NCBI GenBank assembly: GCA_934141475.1
Contig: CAKPCG010000018.1
Span: 1 to 35,644 of the forward strand
Reading direction: 5' to 3'
From: an uncultured Clostridia bacterium
GTDB taxonomy: Bacteria > Bacillota > Clostridia > TANB77 > CAG-508
Length of the DNA stretch: 35,644 bases
The translations under genes and the position numbers were made by a program. The notes beneath the pieces are model-generated. The model was not told the DNA's origin, ran no database searches, and saw only the letters and a program-made list of their open reading frames with translations. Positions 1 through 8,000 of this stretch are shown piece after piece; the first letter of the stretch is position 1, and each line of letters starts with the position of its first letter.

Positions 1-3
1 CGT

Positions 4-32
4 ATTATACTATGTTGTTTTTTGTTTGTCAA
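4..32 (-). promoter_or_regulatory. Sigma-A promoter reading out of the left edge
   Basis: On the minus strand a perfect TTGACA (27-32) is followed after 17 bases by a perfect TATAAT (4-9). It would drive a gene lying left of the window. It is separate from the ylmC/sigG transcripts, which end further right. Confidence 0.75.
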
Positions 33-290
33 GTCTTTTTTTAATTTTTTTTAATTTATTTTTTTGACTTGTTTTTTGCTTTTAGACATAAAAAAATTAG
101 TAACTTTTTTGCCTCTGTTTTCCGGTTAGATTTCCTTATTACTAACTTTGTTTTAGCTATTTATTTTAACTTTTTATGTCCTCTTGCGTGGTACGTTCTT
201 ATATTAACACCTTATTCGACATTTGTCAACACTTTTTTTCATTTTTTTTAACTTTTTTTATTTACATTTTTTACCATATCTTTCTATGTC
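33..290. other. Non-coding spacer, no gene seen
   Basis: An extremely T-rich (plus strand) spacer between the outward promoter and the end of ylmC. The open frames here are low-complexity Phe/Leu-rich translations with no ribosome site. I see no convincing terminator for ylmC. Confidence 0.6.
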
Positions 291-528
291 TTATATTTCA
301 ACCAATATAAGGTCATCGCCTATACATTTTATTTTATTCCATTCTATAGTTATATCATTATTAGAAGAAAAAAAGTTTAATATTTTATTTGTACCACCAG
401 GAACTATTATTGCTGTAATTTTACCGGTCTCCAAATCAGCACATACATCTTGAACATATCCGTAGTCTTCTTCCATCTACTATATTTATTACTTCTTTTT
501 TTCTAAAATCCATTCCCTTATCTTGCAT
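291..528 (-). CDS. ylmC: YlmC/YmxH-family PRC-barrel protein, needs one +1 frameshift
   Basis: A small PRC-barrel protein of the YlmC/YmxH sporulation-associated family; its molecular role is unknown. Translation starts at ATG 528 behind GGAGG (536-540). The first 22 codons end in DGRRL; the frame then breaks at 460-462 and resumes with GYVQDV and the family core TGKITAIIVPGG, ending at 291. Skipping one C gives a 78-residue protein, the usual family length. Without the skip, translation stops 8 codons later at a TGA. The in-frame ATG at 476 is not the true start, because it lacks a ribosome site and would lose the conserved DGRRLGY segment. The gene follows sigG, as ylmC lies close downstream of sigG in Bacillus. 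The frame break is seen directly; that it is programmed is inferred. Confidence 0.8.
460..462 (-). other. In-frame CGG with +1 shift (ylmC)
   Basis: Zero frame reads CTA CGG ATA. Skipping the C at 462 gives CTA GGA TAT, that is Leu-Gly-Tyr, the family's conserved GRRLGY motif. No upstream Shine-Dalgarno stimulator at the usual spacing and no slippery run are apparent. Confidence 0.75.
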
Positions 529-670
529 TTTTCTTCCTCCTTTTCAATTAACTGCAAAATGTCCTTATATCTTTTTTAATTTTAAAAATAGATTTATATA
601 TTTTTAAATTTTATACTTAATTAATTTTTTCTATTTCATATATATGTTTTTACTTTATACAATGTTACAA

Positions 671-698
671 AAAAAGTTCCACTTTTGCAGAACTTTTT
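671..698 (-). terminator. Intrinsic terminator after sigG
   Basis: A nine-base stem (690-698 with 671-679) closes a ten-base loop and runs into a T-rich tract on the minus strand. The stem overlaps the sigG stop codon (697-699). Read-through would reach ylmC. Confidence 0.75.
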
Positions 699-1474
699 AA
701 CTATACCATCTTTTTATATGACTAATTGCACTTTTTTCTAATCTCGAAACCTGTGCTTGTGATATTCCGATTTCATTTGCAACTTCCATTTGTGTTCTTC
801 CATCGAAAAATCTTTTTATTATAATCTCTTTTTCTTTTTCTGTTAATTTTTTCATAGCTTGCATTATAGTTAAATTTTCAGTCCAGAATTCATCTGTATT
901 TTTCTTATCACTTATTTGATCCATTACTGATATATTTTCTCCGCCATCATTATTATATATTGGTTCTTGTAATGATACAGGATCTTGTATAGCATCTAAA
1001 CTAAATGCTATGTCTTCTTTTTTAACATCAAGTTCTTTTGCTATTTCTTCAATATTAGGTTCTCTTGAATGTTCTTTATTATATCTTTCTTTAAACTGAA
1101 TTACTTTATAAGCTAAATCTCTTGTTGATCTACTAACTCTTATACTATTATTGTCTCTTAAATATCTTTTTACTTCTCCGAATTATCATCGGCACAGCAT
1201 ATGTTGAAAATTGCACCCCTTGTGTTATGTCAAAATTATCTATTGCTTTTATTAAACCAACACATCCTACTTGAAATAAATCATCTGCTGATTCTCCTCT
1301 TCCTCTAAACCTTTGAATTACAGATAAAACTAGTCTTAAATTTCCATTTATATATTTTTGTCTTGCTTCTTCATCTCCTTCTTTTATTTTTATAAATAGT
1401 TCTTCTTTTTCTTTAGATGTTAGCACAGGTAATTTTGCAGTATTTACACCACTAATTTCTACCTTGTTAATCAC
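697..1474 (-). CDS. sigG: Forespore sigma factor SigG, needs one +1 frameshift
   Basis: Late forespore-specific RNA polymerase sigma factor. Codons 1-98 run from a GTG start (1474, behind AGGAGG) through VNGNLRLVLS-type region 2 (here INGNLRLVLSVIQRF, DDLFQVGCVGL) to STYAVPMII. The frame then breaks at an in-frame CGG (1178-1180). Skipping its C restores GEVKRYLRD and continues uninterrupted through region 3 to region 4 (TQMEVANEIGISQAQVSRLE), ending at 697. The rejoined protein is about 258 residues, exactly the family length. The unshifted frame stops 9 codons after CGG and would yield only regions 1-2. An ATG at 924 opens the C-terminal half but would give only region 4. The gene sits downstream of topB and upstream of ylmC. 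A leader hairpin covers its ribosome site. Identity is certain; the mechanism of frame restoration is inferred. Confidence 0.93.
1178..1180 (-). other. In-frame CGG with +1 shift (sigG)
   Basis: Zero frame reads ATT CGG AGA AGT. Skipping the C at 1180 gives ATT GGA GAA GTA, that is Ile-Gly-Glu-Val, the invariant VPMIIGE segment of SigF/SigG-type factors. Confidence 0.8.
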
Positions 1475-1476
1475 GA

Positions 1477-1531
1477 AAAACCTCCTTAATATAAATAATT
1501 ACTAATGTTATTATTTACAAAAGGAGGTTTT
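1477..1531 (-). promoter_or_regulatory. sigG leader hairpin sequestering the ribosome site
   Basis: A perfect 11-base inverted repeat (1521-1531 with 1477-1487) pairs AAAACCTCCTT with AAGGAGGTTTT, burying the sigG Shine-Dalgarno. A second perfect 8-base pair (1510-1517 with 1492-1499) stacks inside it. There is no long T run after it, so it looks translational rather than a terminator. Translational damping of sigG by a leader structure and a weak GTG start has, as I recall, been described in Bacillus subtilis. Confidence 0.75.
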
Positions 1532-1543
1532 ATTATACTCTCT

Positions 1544-3454
1544 TTATATTTTTACAACTAATTTATCGAATTTACTTTTTATATATTTTTCTAGCTTTTC
1601 CATAAAAATTTTTGGTTCAATTTCTTTTTTTGCAACTAAATCAAGCCCCTTTTCCCAACTTGCTGTAAGTTTTGGATTTAATATGTCAGGCATAGCTTGA
1701 TTTACAACATCATATATTGCTTCTCCTTTTTTGGTTGGCGTAACAATTTGAGTTTTAGAATTTATTTGAATATATGCAATCTTTTCTAGTTTTTTTATAA
1801 TTTCACCTCTTGTTGCACTTGTTCCTATTCCTGCTCCTTTTATTTGCTCTCTTAATTCTTCATCTTCTATTAATTTTCCTGCATTTTCCATTGCTAAAAC
1901 TAGATTTCCAGAATTGTACCTAGAAGGTGGAGAAGTTTCTGCATCTTTTAACTCAAAATTTCGAACATCTAAGGTTTCATTTTTCTTTAATGTATTTAAT
2001 ATTTCTAAATCTGATGTTTCGTTTTCTTCTTCATTTTTATTTTCTGGTTTTAAAACATCTAAATATCCTCTTTTTACACACACCTTTTCAGTTCCCAAAA
2101 ATGTTTCATTTTGTACATCTACTGTAACATTTACTTTGTTATATTCGGCAGGTGGATAAAAAATTGCCAAAAATCTTTTTACTATTAATTTATATACATT
2201 CATTTGAAGCTCATTTAACCCATTATAGTTTTCAAATCCTTGTCCTGTTGGAATTATTGCGTAGTGGTCTGTTATTTTACTATCATTTACATATTTTGTT
2301 TTTATAAGATTAGTCGAATATTTTTCATCTACCATTTTTTTTATTATAGAACTTATTTCTTCATCTTTAAATTTTTTTGCAATTCCATTTAGATTTTTAG
2401 ATATTTCTTTTGCAACAGCAGTAGATAATACTCTTGCATCTGTTCTTGGATATGTTACAAGTTTTCTCTCATATAATGTTTGAATAATTTCTAGTGTCTG
2501 ATCCGGTTTTATCTTAAATTTTTTTGTGCATTCATTTTGTATTTCTGCTAAATTAAATAGAAGTGGTGGATTTTCTTTTTGTTTGCTCTTTTTTAGTTCT
2601 ATTACTTTAGCATCTTTTTCTGATAAAAATGTTATAAACTTTTTTGCTACATCTTCTTTTTTGAATCCTGTTTCATTATATAAAAGTGGTGATTCAAAAA
2701 CTTTTGACTTCTCATTTACTTTCCATTCTGCTTTAAAATTACCTTTTTCATTTGCAAAAGTTCCTACGATTTTGTAATATTTTGTTTTTACGAAGTTTCT
2801 TATTTCTCTTTCTCTTGAGACTATCATTCCTAAAACACATGTCATTACTCTTCCTACAGATATTGCAAAATAATCCTGATTTAAAGATTTTGCAAGTCTA
2901 TTTCCATATATTATTGATAATAATCTTGAAAAATTTATTCCAATTAAATAGTCTTCTTTTGCTCTTAGATACGCACTATCTGAAATACTATCATACTCTC
3001 TTTCGCTTTTGGCTTCTCTTATTCCTCTTGCTATTTCTTCTTCTGTTTGAGAATCTATCCATACTCTTTTTATTTCTGCATTCGGATTTGGTTTTGCCAT
3101 CATAAATACTAATCTTTGAATATATTCTCCTTCACGCCCAGAGTCTCCTGCATTATATATTTCATTTACATCTTCTCTTTGGAGCAGTTTTTGTACTACG
3201 TTAAATTGGCCTTTTACATTTTCTATTACCTCGTATTTATACTCTTTTGGCATAAATGGCAATGTATCTAGTCTCCATTGTTTTAGTTTTTCATCATATT
3301 TTTCTGGATAACTCATTGTTACTAAATGACCTACACACCATGTTATTATCCATTCATTAGATTCCATATACCCGCCCTTGTTTTTACTATTTACTTTTAA
3401 AACTTTTGCAAATTCTCTTGCTACTGATGGTTTTTCTGTTATTAGTAATTTCAT
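1544..3454 (-). CDS. topB: DNA topoisomerase III (type IA)
   Basis: Type IA topoisomerase, 636 residues, that relaxes or decatenates DNA through a 5'-phosphotyrosine. The toprim domain opens with LLITEKPSVAREFA. The catalytic tyrosine is Y335 in LVTYPRTDARVLS. Later family motifs include SPPSRYNSGNL-type residues and GIGTSATRGEII. There are no C-terminal zinc fingers, which is typical of topoisomerase III rather than TopA. The toprim acidic cluster reads AGDSGREGE (102-110), so the second aspartate of the usual DxDxE is glycine. Start ATG 3454 follows AAAGGATG. It lies 69 bases upstream of sigG on the same strand. A separate full TopA is at 21.3-23.3 kb. Confidence 0.92.
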   Translation of the reverse strand: MKLLITEKPSVAREFAKVLKVNSKNKGGYMESNEWIITWCVGHLVTMSYPEKYDEKLKQWRLDTLPFMPKEYKYEVIENVKGQFNVVQKLLQREDVNEIYNAGDSGREGEYIQRLVFMMAKPNPNAEIKRVWIDSQTEEEIARGIREAKSEREYDSISDSAYLRAKEDYLIGINFSRLLSIIYGNRLAKSLNQDYFAISVGRVMTCVLGMIVSREREIRNFVKTKYYKIVGTFANEKGNFKAEWKVNEKSKVFESPLLYNETGFKKEDVAKKFITFLSEKDAKVIELKKSKQKENPPLLFNLAEIQNECTKKFKIKPDQTLEIIQTLYERKLVTYPRTDARVLSTAVAKEISKNLNGIAKKFKDEEISSIIKKMVDEKYSTNLIKTKYVNDSKITDHYAIIPTGQGFENYNGLNELQMNVYKLIVKRFLAIFYPPAEYNKVNVTVDVQNETFLGTEKVCVKRGYLDVLKPENKNEEENETSDLEILNTLKKNETLDVRNFELKDAETSPPSRYNSGNLVLAMENAGKLIEDEELREQIKGAGIGTSATRGEIIKKLEKIAYIQINSKTQIVTPTKKGEAIYDVVNQAMPDILNPKLTASWEKGLDLVAKKEIEPKIFMEKLEKYIKSKFDKLVVKI

Positions 3455-3495
3455 TTTATCATCCTTTTTATTTTATATATTTTTTATCCTAACAC

Positions 3496-3545
3496 AAAAA
3501 GCTGAATTTTACAATTAATTTATAAAATTAACTGTAAAATTCAGC
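3496..3545 (-). terminator. Intrinsic terminator of the rpsF-ssb-rpsR operon
   Basis: A 20-base stem with one mismatch (3526-3545 with 3501-3520) is followed on the minus strand by five T residues (3496-3500). It separates the ribosomal operon from topB. Confidence 0.85.
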
Positions 3546-3555
3546 CCCTATTTTA

Positions 3556-3843
3556 CTAATCTTGGCTATATGGTAATATAGCAATTGCTCTAGCTCTTTT
3601 TATTGCTAAAGTTATATCTCTTTGATGTTTACTGCAAGCTCCAGTTGTTCTTCTTGGTAAGATTTTTCCTTTATCATTTACAAATTTTTTCATAACATCT
3701 ATGTTTTTGTAATCTAATACAAAGTTTTTATCTCCACATAAAGGACATACTTTTTTTCTTTGTTTTTTAAATCTTGGATTGTAGTCTTCATCATAATTTT
3801 TGTTGTTTCTATTATTTCTTTTTGCATTTTTTTTGTCTGCCAT
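3556..3843 (-). CDS. rpsR: Ribosomal protein bS18, zinc-binding form
   Basis: Small-subunit protein S18, 95 residues, partner of S6 on the platform. Core motifs are DYKNIDVMKKFV, KGKILPRRTTG and IKRARAIAILPY. It carries CPLC (C33, C36) and CSKH (C70, H73), a complete zinc-ribbon ligand set; many firmicutes carry a version without it. ATG 3843 is preferred over the GTG nine bases upstream because GGGGTG is then correctly spaced. Third gene of the rpsF-ssb-rpsR operon. Confidence 0.95.
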   Translation of the reverse strand: MADKKNAKRNNRNNKNYDEDYNPRFKKQRKKVCPLCGDKNFVLDYKNIDVMKKFVNDKGKILPRRTTGACSKHQRDITLAIKRARAIAILPYSQD

Positions 3844-3867
3844 TTTGTTCACCCCTATTCTTTTTTA

Positions 3868-4302
3868 TTAAAATGGTAAATCATCACTTGCTGATACTTC
3901 AAAATCTGGAGCATCTCCCAATCCACCTGGCATTGTAGTTCCGAATGTATTTTCAAAAGAGCTGCTTCCTGCTTCTCCTTCTCTTCTGCTATCTGCAAAA
4001 TATACTTCTTCTGCAACTACTTCTGTTATATAGTGTTTTGTTCCGTTTTGATCATCCCATGTTCTTGTTTGTAATCTTCCAATTACTCCTACTTGTTGAC
4101 CTTTTTTAAAGTATTTGCTACAAAATTCTCCTGTTTTGCTCCAAGCAACTACATTGAAGAAATCTGCTTGTCTTTCTTCTCCTTGCCTTGCAAATCTTCT
4201 ATTTACTGCAAGTGAGAATGATGCAACTAGTGTGTTATTTGTTTGTGTATATCTAACTTCTGGGTCTCTTGTTAATCTTCCCATTAAAATTACTTTGTTC
4301 AT
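3868..4302 (-). CDS. ssb: Single-stranded DNA-binding protein
   Basis: SSB, 144 residues. An N-terminal OB fold begins MNKVILMGRLTRDPEVRYTQ and includes FFNVVAWSKTGEFCSKYFKKGQ and GRLQTRTW. A short glycine/serine-rich linker leads to an acidic tip ending DDLPF, the docking peptide for SSB-interacting proteins. It lies between rpsF and rpsR, the standard firmicute arrangement, and shares their promoter and terminator. It binds single strands at forks, so it works with PolC encoded nearby. Confidence 0.96.
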   Translation of the reverse strand: MNKVILMGRLTRDPEVRYTQTNNTLVASFSLAVNRRFARQGEERQADFFNVVAWSKTGEFCSKYFKKGQQVGVIGRLQTRTWDDQNGTKHYITEVVAEEVYFADSRREGEAGSSSFENTFGTTMPGGLGDAPDFEVSASDDLPF

Positions 4303-4369
4303 ATTTTTACCTTTCCTTTCTTTAATAAAGGCCCCTTATCTTTATTTGTTATAATTGCTTTTGCAATTA

Positions 4370-4654
4370 TTAGTCTTCTTTTCTTACAACGATGAATTTT
4401 ATTACTTCATCTGTTATTCTGTAATTTCTTTCTAGTTCAACTATTGAATCTGGTTTTGCTTCAAAGTTTACTAATACGTAGAATGCTTCTTTGTTCTTTT
4501 TTATTTCATAAGCTAATTTCTTTTTACCCATGTTTTCATATGATTCTACTTTTCCGTTTTCATTTATTAATCCTGTAAATTTGTTTTCTAAAGCTTTTAA
4601 TGCTTCATCAGTACAATTAGGATTAATAATGATTATACTTTCGTATTTGTTCAT
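4370..4654 (-). CDS. rpsF: Ribosomal protein bS6
   Basis: Small-subunit protein S6, about 94 residues. It begins MNKYESIIIINPN and contains ENMGKKKLAYEIKKNKEAFYV and a C-terminal RNYRITDEVIKFIVVR. ATG 4654 is chosen over an upstream in-frame GTG because AGGAGGTGA then sits eight bases before it and that GTG is inside the ribosome site. First gene of the operon; the promoter is at 4721-4749. Confidence 0.95.
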   Translation of the reverse strand: MNKYESIIIINPNCTDEALKALENKFTGLINENGKVESYENMGKKKLAYEIKKNKEAFYVLVNFEAKPDSIVELERNYRITDEVIKFIVVRKED

Positions 4655-4720
4655 TATTTTCACCTCCTTTTGGCTATATAACCCACTTTTTTAAGTGAGT
4701 AAGGTTTTTCAACGTTCACT

Positions 4721-4749
4721 ATTTTAACATATATTTTTTATTTTGGCAA
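4721..4749 (-). promoter_or_regulatory. Promoter of rpsF-ssb-rpsR
   Basis: Minus-strand TTGCCA (4744-4749), 17-base spacer, TAAAAT (4721-4726). The leader contains a short hairpin (ACTCACTT pairing AAGTGGGT) before the ribosome site. I do not see the CCG-containing S6:S18 regulatory motif, so feedback control is not claimed. Confidence 0.65.
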
Positions 4750-4757
4750 GTAGTTTA

Positions 4758-4785
4758 TTGACTTTTTTTATTTCTGTGCTATAAT
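4758..4785 (+). promoter_or_regulatory. Promoter of the 64-residue orphan gene
   Basis: TTGACT (4758-4763), 16-base spacer, perfect TATAAT (4780-4785), then AAGGAGGA before ATG 4820. It is divergent from the rpsF promoter, with the -35 boxes about 8 bases apart. Confidence 0.7.
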
Positions 4786-4819
4786 GTAATTTACTATAAA
4801 TTCCAAGGAGGAATGTTTT

Positions 4820-5014
4820 ATGGTTCGGAAAAATGATGTTGAAGATGATTTAATAGATCAATATCTTGACCTAGTTTCAAGAAAAGCCTCAGAAGAAGAA
4901 GTTGCAAACTTCGTTCAAAAGGCTAGCGATGAATTACAAAATCAGCCTATTGTGTTTCAAAACTTTTCAAATTTGAAAAATGCAATAGAAGAAATTTTGA
5001 ACCAAAAAAGTTAA
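4820..5014 (+). CDS. Small acidic protein with CGG at codon 3, unrecognised
   Basis: I do not recognise this 64-residue, mostly helical, acidic protein (DVEDDLIDQYLDLVSRK, NLKNAIEEILNQKS). It is well supported as a gene: a sigma-A promoter, AAGGAGGA seven to eight bases before ATG, and a terminator immediately after the stop. Codon 3 is CGG (4826-4828). If CGG forced a +1 shift here as in ylmC, sigG and polC, translation would end after 10 residues. The full protein therefore requires CGG to be read in frame. There is no internal methionine to restart from. It could be a regulator tuned by CGG decoding, or the codon may simply be tolerated; the sequence cannot decide. Confidence 0.7.
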   Translation: MVRKNDVEDDLIDQYLDLVSRKASEEEVANFVQKASDELQNQPIVFQNFSNLKNAIEEILNQKS

Positions 5015-5044
5015 AAAGAGCTACGTTTTTTGTAGCTCTTTTTT
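5013..5044. terminator. Bidirectional terminator between the orphan gene and polC
   Basis: AAAAAGAGCTAC (5013-5024) pairs with GTAGCTCTTTTT (5032-5043) around a seven-base loop. T runs follow in both directions, so it ends both convergent genes. It overlaps both stop codons. Confidence 0.85.
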
Positions 5045-8000
5045 ATCCAAATAAACTTATTTGATTACTTTCTTGCATTCCATCTAGTACTCCAAATTCT
5101 CTTAATAAGTCAATAGTTGAATCTCCTAATTTTGCTCTTATTCTAATTTCGTCTATAGACATAAATTCTTCTTCTTTTGCTGCCTCATATAATGATTTTG
5201 CAGCAATTGGTCCAAATCCTGCTATACTTGCAAATGGAGGTCTTATTCCTTCATCTTCTACAAGAAAATTTTTATAATGAGATTTATATAAATCTATTGG
5301 TAATAAATTTATACCTCTTTCATACATTTCTAGTACTAATTCAAGTACTGCATACATATCTTGTTCTTTTTTTGTTGCAGTATTTCCTTTCATATCTATT
5401 TCTTTCATTTTGTTTTTAACTTTTTCTTTTCCAAAAACCATACAAGATGCGTCAAAATTGTCTGCTGCTCTTATAGAAAAGAATGCAGAATAATATGCTT
5501 TTGGAATATGAACTTTAAACCATGCTATTCTAAAGGCATTTGTAACATACGCTGCTGCATGGGCTTTAGGGAACATGTATTTTATTTTTTCACATGAACC
5601 TATATACCATTCTGGTACATCATGTTCTCTCATTAATTGCTTATATTCTTCCCATTTTGGCTCTTTTCCTTTTGCTACTTTTCCCTTACGAACTGCTTCC
5701 ATTATTTTAAAAGATTTATTTGGATCTAATCCTTTTTTTATTAAATAAATCATTATATCATCACGGCAACATATTGCATCTTTTAAGGTTACCGTTCCTT
5801 CATCAATTAAAGTTTGTGCATTGTTTAGCCACACATCAGTTCCGTGTGATAGACCTGATATTCTTATTAGTTCGTCAAATGTTGTAGGTTTGGTATCTAC
5901 TAACATTCCTCTTACGAATTTTGTTCCAAATTCTGGTACTCCAAAGCTTCCTACTTTTGATTTTATCTGCTCTGGTGTTACTCCAAGACTTTCTGTTGAA
6001 CAAAATAGTGACATTGTTGCTTTATCATCTAATGGCACTTTTGTTGGATCAACTTTTGTTATATCTTGAAGCATTCTTATAACTGTTGGATCATCGTGGC
6101 CTAGAATATCTAGTTTTAGTAGGTTTTGGTCTATTGAGTGATAGTCAAAGTGTGTTGTTATTATATCTGAGTTTGGATCATCTGCTGGATGCTGTACAGG
6201 TGTAAATTCATATATTTCTCTTCCTTTTGGTACAACTATAATTCCTCCTGGGTGCTGACCTGTTGTTCTTTTTATTCCTGTACATCCAACTGCTAAACGC
6301 ATTGCTTCTGCTTGGCTTACAGGAATATTTCTTTCTTCATAATATTTTTTCACATATCCATATGCTGTTTTATCTGCTACTGTTCCTACTGTTCCTGCCT
6401 TAAATGTAGTTCCTTTTCCAAATATTACTTCTGTATATTTATGTGCTTTTGCTTGATATTCACCTGAGAAATTTAAGTCTATATCTGGCTCTTTGTCTCC
6501 ATTAAATCCAAGGAATGTTTCAAAAGGTATATCCATTCCATCTTTGTCTAATCTAGCTCCACATTTTGGACATGCTTTATCTGGTAAATCAAATCCATTA
6601 CCATACCCATAATCTGTAAAGTCTACATATTTGCACTTAGAACACCTGTAATGTGGAGGAAGTGAATTTACTTCTGTAATTCCTGTCATATTTGCAACAA
6701 AAGATGAACCGTACAGAACCTCTTGAACCTACTATATATCCATCTTCATTTGACTTCCAAACTAGTTTTTGTGCAATTATATACATAACTGAGAATCCAT
6801 TTTTTATTATTGAATCTAGTTCTTTATCTAGTCTTGTTTGTACTTGTTCTGGTAATGTTTCTCCATATAGCTTATGTGCTTTTTCATATGCTATATCTTT
6901 TATTGTTTGTTCACATCCGTGGTATATGTGGTGGGCACTTTTCTTGTGATATTGGTGAAATTTGCTCACACATATCAGATACTTTGTTTGTGTTTGTTAC
7001 AACAACTTCATATGCTTTTTCTTCTCCTAAATATTTAAATTCTTCTAGCATTTCGTTTGTTGTTCTTAAATATAATGGTGCTTGGTTATCTGCATCTTTG
7101 TAGCCTTGACCTGCCTCTAAAATTCTTCTATATACTTCATCTTGTGGATCCATAAAATGAACATCACATGTTGCAACTACTAATTTATTTAGTTTTTCGC
7201 CAAGTTCTACTATTTTTCTGTTTATATCTTTTAATGCTTCATCATCTTTTACTACACCATTTCTTACTAAAAACTCATTATTTCCAATTGGTTGTATTTC
7301 TAGATAGTCATAGTCATTTGCTATTTCTTCTATTTCTTCGTCTGATCTTCCAAGTTCTATTGCTTGGTATAATTCTCCTGCCTCACATGCACTTCCTAGT
7401 ATTAATCCTTCTGAATATTGTTTATATAAACTTTTTAGTATTCTTGGTTTTTTGTAAAAATATTTTAAATGTGATATTGAAACAAGTTTATATAAATTTT
7501 TAAGTCCTACATAATTTTTTGCTAAAATTATTGCATGATATGGCTGAAGTCTTTTATATTCTTCTGATTTTGCCTTTTCGTCTTCACATTTTAAGGCTAT
7601 ATCTCCTACAGTTTTTGCACCTCTTTCTTTTAAAGTTTTCATCATTTCTCTTAAAACTTTTACGGTTGTATCTACATCATCTAATGCACGATGTGCTACT
7701 TCTACTTTTATTTTTAAATGTTCTGCTATTTTTCCAAGTTTATGTTTTTTTAGTTCAGGATATAACTTTCTTGCTAATGGTAGTGTATCTACATATGTAA
7801 AGTCAAATTCATATCCTAGATTTTTTGCAATATTTTTTAAAAAGCCTATATCAAATGTTGCATTATGTGCAACTAAGACTGTTCCTTTTATAAATTCTAA
7901 AACTTTTGGAAATATCTCTTCTATTTTAGGTGCATCTTTTACCATATCATCTGTAATATTTGTTATTTCTTGTACTCTCATAGGGATTGGTTTTTCTGGG

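Noticed and set aside
697..924. Separate 75-residue sigma region 4 protein
   Set aside because: It is the C-terminal part of sigG read from an internal ATG; the frame is continuous upstream to the CGG.
3496..3545. Mobile-element inverted repeat
   Set aside because: The long stem is placed directly after rpsR with a T run, so it is a terminator.
460..6919. Random sequencing errors or decayed pseudogenes as the cause of the four frame breaks
   Set aside because: All four have the same change (an extra C before the GG of a required Gly codon), the genes are otherwise intact and two are expected to be essential or developmentally required, and no other kind of break was found. A systematic platform error remains possible and is stated as the main alternative.
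460..6919. Simple reassignment of CGG to another amino acid
   Set aside because: Reading CGG as any single amino acid leaves all four genes out of frame; only skipping one base restores them.
6637..6969. Separate 110-codon minus-strand gene
   Set aside because: It is the middle frame of polC between the two shift sites, not an independent gene.
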